Source: Balaenoptera acutorostrata
Taxonomy: Eukaryota > Chordata > Mammalia > Artiodactyla > Balaenopteridae
Length of the DNA stretch: 64,000 nt
Direction of reading: 5' to 3'
Assembly (NCBI RefSeq): GCF_949987535.1
Contig: NC_080079.1
Span: 58,831,613-58,895,612 of the forward strand
Made by a program: the position numbers and the translations under genes. This document shows, one piece after another, positions 10,879 to 22,320 of this stretch. How positions within the stretch are numbered: position 1 is the stretch's first letter; each line of letters begins with the position of its first letter. The notes beneath the pieces are model-generated. The model saw only the letters and a program-made list of their open reading frames with translations, did no database searches and was not told the DNA's origin.

Positions 10879-11654
10879 CTTCCTCAATTCTACATAACAG
10901 AGTAAGAGTGTTCAGCCTTCATTATTGTCATTAATATGCCATCTGATTGGACCATATACTCTTTCCCATGCCAGGGAATTGGCATGAGCAAAATTCTCAG
11001 GTCCTGGTACTCTCGCTTAAAGCAGGAATTCTATTTAAATAATAAGTTTTGTAGAAAAAAAAAAGAAAATACACACAAGTCTGGACTACCTCTGGCATCA
11101 GATTTGGAGAAGAGATGTAGAGATTTCAGAAAACTTTCCCATTTGGACTGAGCCAGACTAGTCGTGGCTACAGAACCAACCATTAGGCAGCCAGCTCCAA
11201 AGAATACCTGCCAGCAACTCTCTTCCCAGCACCTGACACAACCACCCCCAGCCTCAGGTCATATTCCCCGGCTCTTGAGTGTTTCTCAGTTACATAGGCT
11301 CATGGCATGTGGGTAGTCACTCCATCTCTGGCATTGGAACTACCTCCCCATCAATGGGTGCATCTGATCTTTCCCCTGTACAATTTTCTAATCAGGAGCT
11401 GGCTGTCCTAGTCCCAGCTGTAGTGACCCCAAACACAGTGGGTCCTCCGTGATTGGAAGTCGCTATTCAAGCAGTCGGAGTCCTGGTGTCAGCCATTTAA
11501 AGCAACTGTTCTTCCAAAACAAGCACTGAAGGACGAATCTCAGTGCAAATCTCAGAAAGCCCAACTCCACCCCCTCTAACTCATCACTATGTACACTACA
11601 TCCCCCCTTCCCCCTACTGACACCAGGTCACGTTGTCCACAGAGCATAGCACAG

Positions 11655-11885
11655 CCAGGAAGGCAGCTGGGTCATCTGTAACCAAACTGCCTGGATTTGA
11701 ATCCTACTTTGCTGTTCATGAGCTGTTGGCCTCTGTTTCTCCTCTGTTCCTCAGTTTCCCTGTCTGAAAAAGTGTGGATAATAATTACCTTCAATCATTA
11801 TTATGGAGATTGCGTGAGTTAATATTGGTAGCCTTGCTTAAGACAGTGCCATACACACAGTGCTATATGTGATGATCAAAAAAAC
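11655..11885 (+). repeat. MIR SINE
   Basis: MIR core and tail: 'tgcctggatttgaatcctac', 'cctcagtttccctgtctgaa' and 'gagattgcgtgagttaatat'. The stretch 10879-11654 before it shows no gene or repeat I can name. Confidence 0.85.
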
Positions 11886-12164
11886 AGCCCATCAAATGCT
11901 AAGTCTTCTTTAGACATAGCTGTTAGCTTCTAAGCCGTCACATCTGCATTTCCAAAACCAGAAAAGGAAAGCTGTCAAGGATAATGACAGGCAGAGGAGG
12001 AACTGAGCAAAAAGGAAACCTGGAAAGGACCAATCAAAAGGCCACTACGTGTCCCATTCCAGGAAACAGCCTTGAATCTATGCTAACTCCCATGAAGCCA
12101 GGATCTAAAACCTCGACCCCCACCCAGAGAAATGGAGACTTAACAAGAGAGAATTAACAAGCTC

Positions 12165-12215
12165 TGCCCATTAAAAAAAAAAAAAAGAAAAGAAAAGAAA
12201 AACAAAACAAAACAC
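12165..12215. repeat. A-rich simple repeat
   Basis: A run of A followed by 'aagaaaag' and 'aacaaaac' units. It might be the tail of an unrecognised element. The rest of 11886-13254 is unique-looking. Confidence 0.7.
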
Positions 12216-13254
12216 AGAAGTCCCTAGCTGTAGCTACTGAGACACTTCCCGGAGGAAGGTAGCTGACTTTTTATCAGATGTGTCACTCGGTGAAATAATT
12301 GCTGGCACTAATGGTGCAATAGCAGTATGCTCAGAGTACTATTTACCCATGTCTGTTCCATCTTTCAACTTCAAAGTGCCCACTGCCTCATAGAGCACAT
12401 CAAAGTGACACCACTGTTGTTACGGACAGTGGCCTAACGCAAGACACAGAAGTCAAGTGATTTCTCTAGACAAGCAAAAGAAAAGATAACCTTTCATGGA
12501 GAAGCAAGGCTTGTGTGTATGTGTACATCCTGAAGCTCCATCTTAATTCACAGGTTGGGGAGACAGAATTGGATTGCAGATTTATTCACCTTAAAGAAAC
12601 ACTAGAATCTGAGGAAGGCGAGGGCTGATGAGACATGGATGAATAAAACCAAGAAAGAGGTTACAGAAAGGGCATGGTTTTTCTGGTTTTACCAGCAATT
12701 TGTCCCCATATTGCTGGTGACCAGACCTCCTTGTTAAATCAGAAAAAGTATGGAATCGATTGTGGCTAAGAGGACATGGTCTTTTACCTCTACTCCACTT
12801 CAGCAAACTACTTGTACCTCCACACCTTTATCTGACCATCTCCCTCCACCTCTCCTGCCATTCACTGCAAGAAAGTGACATCGAGACACCACAGCATCCT
12901 TAAATTCCTTAACTTTGGATAAGACTCCCCATTAATCATCTCCATCCTGGGATTACTTCGACCCTCCCTGCGTTGTTAATGTGGGTCGATCACATCAGCT
13001 GCACTCTCTTAGACGCCTTAGTTTCATCATCTTCTTCACCTTTTGCTCACTATCCTGCAAATTTCACATATTCTGGATCAACATAGCCTTTTCTCTTTGA
13101 TTCTATCTCCAATCTCATGTCGAGAATATGATAACCACGATCATGGACTACTTTACATGCTTAAGATTTCCAAGCTCACCTGGGCCCATATTTCTCCATA
13201 ATCCATTTCCTCATCTCTGACCAGTTGCTTTCCATATTTCTATAGCAGCCCTTG

Positions 13255-13445
13255 GTGAAGTTCAGTGTGCATAATAATACCCAGTTGAGGGGCCTATTAA
13301 CATACACATTTCTGGGCCCTCTTTCAAGAGATTCTGATTCAATAGATCTGGGATGGAGGCTAAGCACTCATAGTTCTGACAAGCTTCCAGATGATATTAA
13401 TGACATCTGTCCATGGGCTGCGCTTTTGAGTAGCACTAATATACA
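13255..13445 (+). repeat. MER5-like hAT transposon fragment
   Basis: 'acatttctgggccctctttc', 'gattctgattcaatagatct' and 'cttccagatgatattaatg' follow the MER5A order. Diverged. Confidence 0.65.
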
Positions 13446-13487
13446 GCCCCTGGCACACTGTAAACTTTCGTTATATAATTGCTTTAA

Positions 13488-13592
13488 AGACCTCAACCCG
13501 TTCCTTTCCCCACTTCAGCTGACCTCTTCTACTTGGCAAAACTAACAAAAATTACTGTAAAATACAAATGCTTTTAACTTACTTTCTTGCCC
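13488..13592 (+). repeat. About 100-base repeat, copy A (see 15757)
   Basis: 'gacctcttctacttggcaaa', 'attactgtaaaatacaaatg' and 'cttttaacttactttctt' recur with changes at 15757-15855 in the same orientation. It may be an unrecognised old interspersed repeat or a local duplication. Confidence 0.6.
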
Positions 13593-13837
13593 TCCTAAAC
13601 TTATGTTGTTTTTACCCAACTCTAACCTTTCCCTTCATGTGTCAAAGGAAGAAGTAGTGACTTTGTTGCTAGCTTCTTGAAGTAGAAGGGACAATGTGAG
13701 GTTTACAGACAAAGACCTGGGTCTGGTCTTTAGCTGACTTACTCTATGATTTGCCCTCAGCACCACAGGGAAATAAAAGCAGGAAAGGTTAGGGACTTTT
13801 TCCTGACCAGACCGAGTCTAGAAAATGGAAATGTGCA

Positions 13838-13962
13838 TTGCAAATGGAATAGTAGCAAGAGCAAGGATTCTGGAGCCAGGTGGACCTACAGTTATATACA
13901 AGCTCCATCATTGCCTACCTGCGTGGCCTTTGAAAAATCATCTTAACCTCTTCTCCTAAATG
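13838..13962 (+). repeat. MIR SINE
   Basis: 'gattctggagccaggtggac', 'gctccatcattgcctacctg' and 'cttaacctcttctcc' match MIR. The stretch 13963-14774 that follows is unique-looking. Confidence 0.8.
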
Positions 13963-14774
13963 CTGTTTTGCTGATTATTGTGGATACAAATCTTTGACCA
14001 CAACTTTAGCAGCACAAGAAATATAACTTTAGTTTTCTCCAATGTTTAAAGCCCCCACTTGGCTAGGGGACAAATACTCGATATCAGCCATTTCAGGGAT
14101 TTCCCTTTTCTTTTCCCAAGGTTTTTTCTTTGTTCTTGGGGACTCATATAGTTTTAAGGATTGGGAGGATTTCTCATCCTGGATTAGTCAAGATCTATCC
14201 ACACTGACATTTGCTGAGATGCCCATTTCCATCCAATCTTTTGTTGTCAGTTCATGCAGGTTGCCCCTGAGTCAGGTCTCATGCATGAACCCAAGGCCTC
14301 ATCAGACCCACCCCTATCTGAGCTAGTTTCATGCCCGTTGTGGGTATCCAGGAGCCAGTCTGCTGCTCCCTGGCTTTCTTTGGCTATCAGAAATTTGGTG
14401 GGGCTCTTTAAGACCCTTCCCCACGTCCATGCCACTCGCATCTTGAATCCTTCTACTGTCCTTGCGTCTTGTTGAGACACCAGGAACTCTGTGAGGCTGC
14501 CAGTAGCCAATCAGCTCGGGAACACCAGGGTGTCATTCCTACCCAGGGTTTCCTGCTCCCCAGGGCTCTAAATGAGAATCAGAGACACAACTCTCTTGGT
14601 TTTCAGATTCTCTATATCTATTTATTTTTGAAAATTAAAGGCATAGCCTCTTTAAAACCAAAAGCCTTTTCCTCCTACTTCTGTAACATTTATTCTATGA
14701 ATCAATGAATGCCACAAGGGAAAAGGCTAGTGGGTACAAAGATATTGTAGGAAAAATGTCAATTAGTATTTCAA

Positions 14775-14880
14775 AACATCTCAGCCACATGTATAAAGTG
14801 GGATATGATTATTTTTAGGCTTACTATGAGAATTCAATGCCATAACACAGGTTAAGTACATAGCAGTGTCTGGTTTAAAA
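14775..14880 (+). repeat. MIR SINE 3' half
   Basis: 'gtataaagtgggatatgatt', 'ttactatgagaattcaatgc' and 'aagtacatagcagtgtctgg' fit the MIR tail. Confidence 0.65.
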
Positions 14881-15059
14881 CAGAAACTAGATAAATATTA
14901 TTTCCCTTCCCTTAGTTCTTCCCACCTTTCTGACCATTTGTCTTTTCCTCGATGGCTTTTCTTCCTCTACACTTTCCCTGCCTTTTATTTAAAATCTAGT
15001 GGTTCCTTAATTGTTACGTATTCATCTCCCCAAACTTTCTACTTTTTGTAGTTCTCCTA

Positions 15060-15600
15060 AACACCCGCAGACACCTCACACTCATCTGGTCCAGAACTGC
15101 ACTTGATGTTATTCCCCCAGGTTGCTCCTTCATCTTGGATTTCCTTTGTCAGTAATAGCACAACATTCATGAGTCTGCTTAAGAGAGAAACCTAAGCATC
15201 AATCTTTATATCTTCATTCTGCTCCAACATCTCCCACATCTAATCAGTTCTCAGTTAATGAATATTTCTCCATCCTGACCCCTCCTATCTATTCTCACAG
15301 CCACTGGCATAGCTAAGGTCCTCAACAATTCATATATCTTTTCCTCCTAACTGGTCCCCTTCCTACCTTCCTGTTTCTGGCCACCCTCTAGCCATCCACT
15401 GACAATATTCTATTTCTAACACTTAGATGCGATTTTGTGATCCTCTCAGATCAACTATTTACACAATGGTGCTTCATTCCTTACAAGTAATGGTATTTAA
15501 AGGCCTTGGCTATCTACTGTCAATTTTCACGTCCATTTTAAATCCTCTCTTCTTTCCTTCCTCCTCTGTTCTTCACCCACATACCAAATCGGTGCTCAAC
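15060..15600 (+). repeat. L2-like LINE fragment, diverged
   Basis: Pyrimidine-rich text with 'ccaacatctcccacatctaa', 'ctcctaactggtccccttcc' and 'atattctatttctaac' resembles the sense strand of L2 ORF2. The call rests on order and composition rather than strong identity. Confidence 0.5.
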
Positions 15601-15689
15601 ATTGGTGTTCTAAAAATAAACTTGAGGGGACGACCAAGTGTACTGTGACACAAGAACTTTAGTACTACTAAAAACATTAGAGGTTTGGA

Positions 15690-15930
15690 AATGCATATAA
15701 TATATTAATATATACTTATTGTAAATATACAATATATATAAAATTGTTTTTAAAAAACCTCAATTATTTCCTTTTCTCACCTCAGCACACCTCTTCTACT
15801 TCGCAACAGTAACACAAGTTACTATAAAATGCAAACTCTTTTAACTTTCTTATAAGTTACTTTCTCATATACATAAGAGTATATATTATATAATATATAG
15901 TATATACATAATATATGGTAGTGAGTTCTT
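15690..15930. repeat. AT-rich low-complexity stretch with repeat copy B
   Basis: Two TATA-rich runs (about 15690-15745 and 15865-15920) flank the second copy (15757-15855) of the repeat at 13488. Confidence 0.7.
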
Positions 15931-16011
15931 ATAATAATGTCACATTGATAATGGAAAAGAAAAAAGAAAAAGGGATAAAGAAAAAGCTAAGCAGCAGTAC
16001 CCTATCTACAC

Positions 16012-16347
16012 TGTTGACCTAAAACAAGTAGACTTCCAGATGCTTCTCCAGCAAAGATGGGTTTATTCGAGATCAGCAGAGAATTGTAATTTAGAGTCTG
16101 CAACCATGGCAAACCATGTGCTAGTCCTTGCTTGGCAAGGAAAAGGGAAACGAACAGTTTTATGGAGGGGAAAAGGAAGTTGGGAGGGCTATAGTAAACA
16201 AAAACGTCCATGGCTTTTCATTGGCTGAGTTCTTGCCAGGCATCTTCTTTCTTCCTGTTGGGCTCTGCTATCCTCGCAGGGAGTGAGAGTATGGTCTCTT
16301 GACTCTATTTAATTGAGGTTTCTGTTTATTATTATTATTTTTTTACA
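16012..16347 (-). repeat. 3' LTR of the ERV1 provirus
   Basis: 336 bases. It begins TGT at 16347 and ends ACA at 16012 on its own strand, and is bounded by the polypurine tract. It carries an AATAAA at 16062-16067, a CATAAA TATA-like box near 16158-16164 and a CCAAT box at 16220-16224. Uninterrupted, unlike its two sister LTRs. Confidence 0.9.
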
Positions 16348-16358
16348 CTTCTCCCTTT
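16348..16358 (-). other. Retroviral polypurine tract
   Basis: On the minus strand 'aaagggagaag' directly precedes the TGT of the 3' LTR. This is the position and composition of a plus-strand priming site, and it fixes the LTR boundary. Confidence 0.85.
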
Positions 16359-16702
16359 CGATCAAGATCTTCCTCTAAAAGTATCACTAATCAGGAGTCA
16401 GGTTTCCCAGTTTCTGTGGCTTTTTGTCCCTCAGTGCCAGGAAGGACCTTGCCTGAGTGTAGTGTTTCACATGGGAGGGAAAGCTTACAGACTGGAAACC
16501 TATTGAGGTAACATTTGAGTAACGAGGAGGGGTAGGAGGGAGAACTTTCGAGAACTTTTTATCACAGACGTTGGAGATCATTGAAGTGTTATGTATCATC
16601 ATCAAAGATTTGGTGGCCAAGTTCCAAGGGGCCTGGTCGGGGTATCTTGGGAAAGCTGTCTCATCAGATGTCATGTGCTTCAATTCTGGGAAATCTGTAC
16701 TT
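16359..16702 (-). other. Region where env would be; no env recognised
   Basis: About 345 bases separate the integrase C-terminus from the polypurine tract, far too short for an envelope gene of about 1.5-2 kb. The longest minus-strand frame (16387-16683, 98 codons) shows no signal peptide, furin site, CX6C motif or fusion peptide that I can see. The env gene was probably lost by deletion before or after insertion. Confidence 0.65.
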
Positions 16703-16960
16703 TCAGATCACCAGATGATGTGCAGGCCAGTCAGGGTTTGGTGCCTTCTTTAAGTGTGTCATGTGAATCCAAGAGTATATTCCTTGGAGTTTGGTTGCAT
16801 AAGGGTTGGTTAGCAGTACTTGATAGAGGCCTCTCCAGCAAGGTTGAGGCGAATTCTTCTGGAGGTATCTTTTCCAATAGACAAAATCTCCAGGAGGTAA
16901 GGTGTGATGCTTAAGGTCTTTGTCTCTAGGGAGTGAACTGTGAAAAGATTGCTTTACCAA
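16703..16960 (-). pseudogene. ERV integrase C-terminal domain fragment
   Basis: Minus-strand frame with 'PPGDFVYWKR', 'WRGLYQVLL' and 'KLQGIYSWIHMTHLKK', the SH3-like C-terminal DNA-binding domain of gammaretroviral integrase. It ends with 'APNPDW', common at the end of pol in this class. It is separated from the catalytic core by the SINE at 16974-17324 but stays in the expected order. Confidence 0.85.
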
Positions 16961-16973
16961 AGCATGGTTATTT

Positions 16974-17324
16974 ATTTATTTATTTATTTTTTAAAGCATC
17001 AATTGTATTTATTTATTTATTTTTGGTTGCGCTGGGTCTTCGTTGCTGTGCGCTGGCCTGCTCTAGCTGCGGTGAGTGGGGGCTACTCTTCGTTGTGGTG
17101 CGCGGGCTTCTCACTGCAGTGGCTTCTCTTGTTGCAGAGCACAGACTCTAGGTGCGTGGGCTTCAGTAGTTGTGGCTTGCGGGCTATAGAGCGCAGGCTC
17201 AGTAGTTGTGGTGCACAGGCTTAGTGGCTCCACGGCATGTGGGATCTTCCCGGACCAGGGATCGAACCCGTGTCCCCTGCGTTGGCAGGCAGATTCTTAA
17301 CCACTGCACCACCAGGGAAGTCCC
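16974..17324 (-). mobile_element. Long CHR-type SINE inside ERV integrase
   Basis: On the plus strand it runs from TTTA repeats to 'ccaccagggaagtccc', the reversed tRNA-Glu head, with 'gatcgaacccgtgtcccc' as the reversed B-box region. The flanking repeat 'aaagcatggttattt' at 16959-16973 and 17325-17339 proves insertion into the provirus. It separates the integrase core from the C-terminal domain. Confidence 0.95.
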
Positions 17325-17339
17325 AAAGCATGGTTATTT

Positions 17340-18252
17340 TTAATAGAAGCAATTAGACCTTTATAATGTTGTAGGATCTCTCCTTTTGTAAGTTGTGAGT
17401 CAAAAGAAGAAGGAGCCAAATGTATTGGGAATCCTATGACCATCTCAAAGGGTGAGATTTTATGAGCTCCAAAAGGGGTAAATCTGAGATTTAGAAGGAC
17501 CAATGGCAATGCTTTTGGCCAAGGTATTTGGAGGGCTTCTACAATTTTTACCAATAGTCTTAATAATGCCTTTAATGCAGTAGAATAAACCAGAGGATTG
17601 AGGGTGGTAAGCACAGTAAAAGTGCTGTAAAACTCGGCAAATAGTACAGGCTTTTCCAAGTACCTGCCCAGTAAAATGGGTTCCTTGATCACTGTGAAGT
17701 TCAAGAGGACTTCCATAGGTAAAGATAATTTTTTCCATAAGGACTTTATCCACAGAAGAGACAGTAGCCTGTCTGCAAGGGATGTCTTCAGTCTAGTGTG
17801 AAAACAGACTGTGACTAAAACATATTTATATCCATGAGACAGAGGAAGTTGTATGAAATCCATTTGCCAGACCTCCAGTGGTCCATTAGGCAGTTTAAGA
17901 TGTCTGGGAGCAGTACCAACAAGCTTCCCTGAGTTGTATTTTAGACAAGTGGGACAAGTGAGGAAGGTACCTTTTGTGGCCTTGTTAATGTATCCCCACC
18001 AATATTGATTCATGAATACTATAATTTTGCCAGTAGACCAATGGTTTAACGCATGCAACATTGCTGAGAAGTGGGAATTTTAGTCTCCAGTAGGACGGGG
18101 TTGTTATTGGGTCCAAACCAGAGCTTTCTCTTTTTATCAAACCAACAATTGTTGAATTTCCACTCTTGTTTTTCCTTTTCTGGGTCCAATTGTTTGGCTT
18201 CTCTAGCCAGTTTTCTAAAGCTATCATTTGAGGAAATATCCCTTTGGACCAT
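17340..18252 (-). pseudogene. ERV integrase, zinc-binding and core domains, broken
   Basis: Two overlapping minus-strand frames cover the domain. The N-terminal part keeps 'HALNHWS' and 'CPTC' of the HHCC zinc finger. The core begins at 'WQMDFIQLP', with the first catalytic Asp. A frameshift at about 17750 moves the second catalytic Asp ('HSDQGTHFTGQ') and 'YHPQSSG' into the next frame. The conserved Glu expected just after 'HPQSSG' is not present (the sequence reads 'LFYCIKG'). The protein once joined viral DNA to host DNA. It is inactive here from the frameshift, the lost Glu and the SINE that cuts off the C-terminus. Confidence 0.88.
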
Positions 18253-18459
18253 GACAGAGGTTTGGCTGCTGTTAGTCCCTTTTATTTCCTTGAGGAAATA
18301 TCACCAAGGTGATTTCCTTTAGCTCCCAGAGAGTCAAAGTTTAGAATGCTCTGGAATCTTAATAGCTAAAGTGGCAGGTAGAGTATTGCATCCAATGATT
18401 CCTGAACATAGGGGTCACATTAAATTTTATTTCTGCTGAAAGTAAGGAAGTCACATTGC

Positions 18460-19300
18460 TTCTACAATATTCCAAAATCATAAGCTACTTCAAAAGCATA
18501 TCTACTATCTGTATAAATATTGGCAGTTTTGTCCTTGGCTACAAGCCCTTGTAAGAGTGTATAATTCAGCCTGCTGGGCAGAAGTAGCCATAGGTAAAGA
18601 TGCTGCCTCAACAACTTCAAAAGGAGTTGCAATAGCACACCTGGCGCAATATTTGCCATTGTCACCTTTTACATAAGAACCATCAGAGAAGCAGGAGAAG
18701 TCAGTTTACTCAGAGGAGCTTCCTGTAAATCATCACAAGGAGTCAGGAGGTGATCAGTTAGCGTTAAGCAGTCATGAGGAATTTTGTTAAAGATGGAGGG
18801 GAGAAAAGTAACTGGGTTAAGGTTACTACAACATAAAAGGATTATGTGAGGAGTAGTTAACAAAAGGACTTCATAGGAAGTGAGGCGGCTGACTGAGAAA
18901 TGTTGAGTGTGAGGAGAATTCAGGAGGGCTTCTACTACATGAGATACAAAAACAGTTAAAGGGGATCCCACCACAGTTTTCTAGGTGGTATTAATCAAAA
19001 GGGCAATAGTTGGTCTATGGCAAGGGTGGTATCCTCGTGCCACAGGGTCCAGTTACTGGTTGTGACACCCTATGGGTTGATGGTGGTCCCTGTGTTTTGG
19101 GGTGAGTACCCCAAGAGCATTCTCTTCCCTTTCGTATACAAAAGGAAAAAGAATCTCATAATTGGGATGCCCAAGGGCATGTGGGTTCATCAAACTCTCC
19201 TTTAAGGCCTTGAAAGCTATGTTGTCCAGTTTTCCCCATAAAACTGGGTCAGGGTTGTTATAGCTTAGTAAAATATAGTGAGGTTTGGCCATAAGAGAGA
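18460..19300 (-). pseudogene. ERV RT connection and RNase H region, broken
   Basis: Frames at 19292-19053, 18974-18669 and 18665-18462 follow each other on the minus strand. 'AFKALKESLMNPHALGHPNY' belongs to the RT thumb/connection. 'PLTVFVSHVVEALLN' and 'LTSYEVLLLTTPHI' lie between polymerase and RNase H. 'NIYTDSRYAFEVA' is the RNase H motif with its catalytic Asp ('TDSRYA'). Stops and frameshifts separate the pieces. RNase H would have removed the RNA strand during reverse transcription. Confidence 0.85.
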
Positions 19301-20040
19301 AATTTGGAATCCAATTTTGGCAATAACCATATAGCCCAAGAAAACTTCATAGTTGGCACTCAGTTTTGGGTTTGGGGAAATTTAAGACATCATGAAGTCT
19401 ATCTGGGTCTAGATGTATTCCTAATTCTGATAGCAGATGCCCTAAATATCAAACCCGGGTTACAGAAAACTGAAAAAAATTTTTGGTGACCTTATGTCCC
19501 TTTAAGGTTAAAAGCTTTAGCAAGCGGACACTCTTCCTGTGAGAAGGCTTGAGAAGGAGAGCAAAGAAGCAAATCATCCATATATTGCAACAAAATAGAA
19601 CCTCTAGGGAACTTTATATTATCCAGATCAGCCTTCAGGATTTGTGAGAAATACAAAGGACTCTCAGTAAAACCTTCAGGCATTATTGTCCAGGTGAATT
19701 TTTTTTTTCTCAAATGAAGGCAAAAGGTATTGGCTAGCTTCATCAACTGAAATATTAAAGAATATCATCTACGAACTGCATAGATCAGTTATAGTAAAGA
19801 ATTTACATCCAGTGGGAATGGATGCGAGCGAGGCAGGAGTGTTAGAAACAACAGGGTGTCCAGAGATGACAGTGTGGCTTAGTGCTCAGAGATCCTCAAC
19901 AAATCTCCACCCTTGGCCATAGGTTTTCTCACCAGTAAAATAGGGGTGTTACAGGGACTAGTGCAAGGGACAATGAGGCCTAGAGACTTGTAATCTTCTA
20001 TTTTGGACTTTATGCCTTGAAGGCTTCTTTACTCATTGGG
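19301..20040 (-). pseudogene. ERV reverse transcriptase catalytic region, broken
   Basis: The frame at 19746-19492 holds 'FTWTIMPEGFTESPLYFSQ' and the active-site 'LQYMDDLLLCSP', so the YMDD box is intact. The fingers/palm start (about 20040-19750) has no open frame and is damaged by stops. The frame stops at 19492. Gammaretrovirus-like polymerases are part of a Gag-Pro-Pol product that is about 670 residues for RT alone; only fragments remain here. Confidence 0.88.
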
Positions 20041-20343
20041 TATTGATTAATTCTGGGAAGAAGTTTTGAGGGATCTATTTGAATCTTGACGGGGGAGGTG
20101 CACTGTGAATTTTGCCAATACCGGTTGGAGATTTTGCCCATAAGGAAGGTGGTAGCTGATTCAATAGGGACAGATGATCACTGTTTTCAGAATCAGCTCT
20201 AGTACCATCAAAGATGGAATAAATAAAACATGTCAAAGGGTCATTTAATTCACCTAGTTGGTCGATTGGATGACTACTGCCAAATTCTAGAATTGCTTCC
20301 CCTTTTGAGAGAAAGAAATTCTGGCATACTTCTCTAAGAAGTC

Positions 20344-20655
20344 TCAGCTTAATACATGCATAGGGTCTGAGGAACAAAAGTGAAAAAATTGTGTATCTCT
20401 TAAAGGGTCTAAGCAAAATGGAATAGGCTCAGGGACAGGAACCTCTTGAGGTGCATTAGAGATCCTCACTATTTGAACTGTTTTTGAACTCCAAGGCAGG
20501 GGCTGCTTTATAATAGTGGGGTTGAGCACCCGGCATGTGGCTCTGGTGTCAGTTAGGACTGGAGTAGATTCATCCCCACTCTGGAGAAATGTCTCTCCAA
20601 GCTGATTAAGAGGGAAGATTGGGAAGAGCCCCTGTACTTCCTCAGAGCCCGTCAT
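20344..20655 (-). pseudogene. ERV protease remnant with altered active site
   Basis: The minus-strand frame contains 'VLTDTRATCRVLNP', where retroviral aspartic proteases have a DTGA-type active-site loop. The Gly is replaced by Arg. It also holds 'IIKQPLPWSSKTVQI' and 'PVPEPIPFCLDPL', fitting the protease body and the protease-RT junction. The next frame, 20416-20075, may cover the RT start. The Gly-to-Arg change alone should abolish activity. Confidence 0.75.
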
Positions 20656-21260
20656 TAGAATTGGGAGGGCTTTGGAAAGGCTGGTTAGAGGGCTGAAAGT
20701 GCCTAAGGCACTTAGATTTGTAACAGTCCCTTTTCCAATATCCTGGCTCTTTGCAATAATAGCAGAAACTACAAGGGTTTTGGTTCTGTTTAGGAACCTT
20801 CATCTGCTGGGGTTGACGATTAAGAATTTTGATGGTCTTCCATTTTGGTGACTTATCCAGAGTGGGGGAGAGCTGGTTTGCCAGATTCACTGAATCTGGA
20901 GTGGACACAGTTTGCCATTCCATCCTGGTCCTTTTTAATGGAAGAGAAAAGTCCCGGTTCAGCCCATTAATAAGCATAGAGTTAAAAGCTATGCAGGTAG
21001 AATCAACACCTGAAGGAAGACCCGAATTTTCTTTAAAAATAATCTGCAGTTGATTGTAATCATCATGAACAGGTTCACAAGACTTTTGTGTGCAAGCCTG
21101 AATTTTGTTCCGATCAACAAGCTTTCGAAAAGCTCTAGGAATTGCTTGATGAAGTTGCCTAGTGATTGCCTGGGCCTGGTCATGGAAGTTAGCGAGCTCC
21201 CCGGTCGTAATTCTAGAGATCTTCCAGGATTTTCCCAGTTAGTGTTTTTCATCCAATGCT
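20642..21260 (-). pseudogene. ERV gag capsid and nucleocapsid remnant
   Basis: The frame at 20977-20642 carries the nucleocapsid zinc knuckle 'CYYCKEPGYWKRDC', a CX2CX4HX4C motif in which the His is replaced by Tyr. It follows 'LINGLNRDFSLPLKR', the end of a capsid-like domain. The upstream frame (21252-20989) covers more of capsid, out of register with the next. Capsid would form the particle shell and nucleocapsid would bind the genomic RNA. Confidence 0.8.
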
Positions 21261-21659
21261 AATCCTGACCTTCACCAATAAGCATATGAACCAGCCAGCG
21301 TAAGTCAGAGAGACACGGCTGCTAAGTTTGAATGACTATATTAAGTTCCTCAAAAAATAGATGAAGATATTCAGTTACTTTGGGGAAATCTTTGACTATG
21401 GCTCCCAGTTCAGCTTCAGTCCAGGAAATATAAGAAATAAAGGGTTTAGCTTCTGGAACCTCAGGAGGCTTATGTTTAAAGGGATAAGGTCTGACAAGTT
21501 CAGAGGAATAGGTAGTGGGAAGAATTTCAGAGAAAAGGGGAAGTTCTGGTGAGAAACTTAATACAGGGGAATTTAGGGTATAGAGGAGGCATCATAGGCA
21601 GGAAAGAGGAAGATGGCTCTAGCGGCAGAGCCTGGCCATGGAGCCAAGGGAGAGAGACA
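21261..21659 (-). pseudogene. ERV gag middle region, non-coding now
   Basis: Lies between the matrix-like frame and the capsid frame in the provirus. No minus-strand frame of useful length survives. Assigned by position only. Confidence 0.5.
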
Positions 21660-21679
21660 AGATTGTGCTGGCAGGGAGA

Positions 21680-21899
21680 TCAGCTCGGTGCTTTGTGACC
21701 ACCTAGAGGGGTGGGATAGGGAGGGTGGGAGGGAGACGCAAGAGGGAAGACATATGGGAACATATGTCTATGTATAACTGATTCACTTTGTTATAAAGCA
21801 GAAATTAACACACCATTGTAAAGCAATTATACTCCAATAAAGATGTTAAAAAAATAATAATAAATAAATAAATATAAATTAAAAAAAAAAAAAAAAAAG
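21680..21899 (+). mobile_element. 5'-truncated L1 3' end inside ERV gag
   Basis: Plus-strand L1 tail: 'gggatagggagggtgggagg', 'taactgattcactttgttat', 'attatactccaataaagatg' and a long A-rich tail. Flanked by 'agattgtgctggcagggaga' (21660-21679) and 'agatggtgctggagggaga' (21900-21918), an imperfect target-site duplication. It is the only plus-strand young L1 in the window. Confidence 0.95.
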
Positions 21900-21918
21900 A
21901 GATGGTGCTGGAGGGAGA

Positions 21919-22320
21919 ACCTGAGGCGAAGAAGCCAAGGAAAAGAGTCTGGGGTTTCAGGAAGCATCTTATCTTTCTTTGTTGGTTTGCCTCAGTTAAT
22001 CTTAAACTCTTATTTTTCAGAGAGGCAATTTCAGGCACCTGATAAAGTTTGGAAGCCTCAAACTATCAATCAAAATAGGCATACCACTTCGTTCTGGAAA
22101 TGTTGAAGTTATTGTAATCCAGTTTGGTTTTAAGGAAATTAAGTTTGGGGATTTCAAACGTTCCCCATAATGTCCATTGATATTCTGAATTGCCTTTGGT
22201 CAGGCTGGTCCATTTAGTTGGAAATGCACATGAGGAAAGACTGCAGTTTTTAAACATAAAATCGGCCAGAGTCCCTGTAGGAGGGGTGCCCTCAAAATAT
22301 TTAGATAACTGAAATTCCAT
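21919..22320 (-). pseudogene. ERV gag matrix region remnant
   Basis: The frame at 22320-22066 starts with Met and continues 'YFEGTPPTGTLADFMFKNC' and 'TKGNSEYQWTLWGTFEIPK', which resembles the N-terminal matrix part of class I ERV Gag. There is no obvious N-terminal myristoylation Gly at position 2. The start is followed by a stop at 22066, so only about 84 codons are open. Confidence 0.6.

Noticed and set aside
16387..16683. Minus-strand frame of 98 codons as an env remnant
   Set aside because: No fusion peptide, immunosuppressive-like block, CX6C motif or membrane segment is visible, and the space is too short for env.
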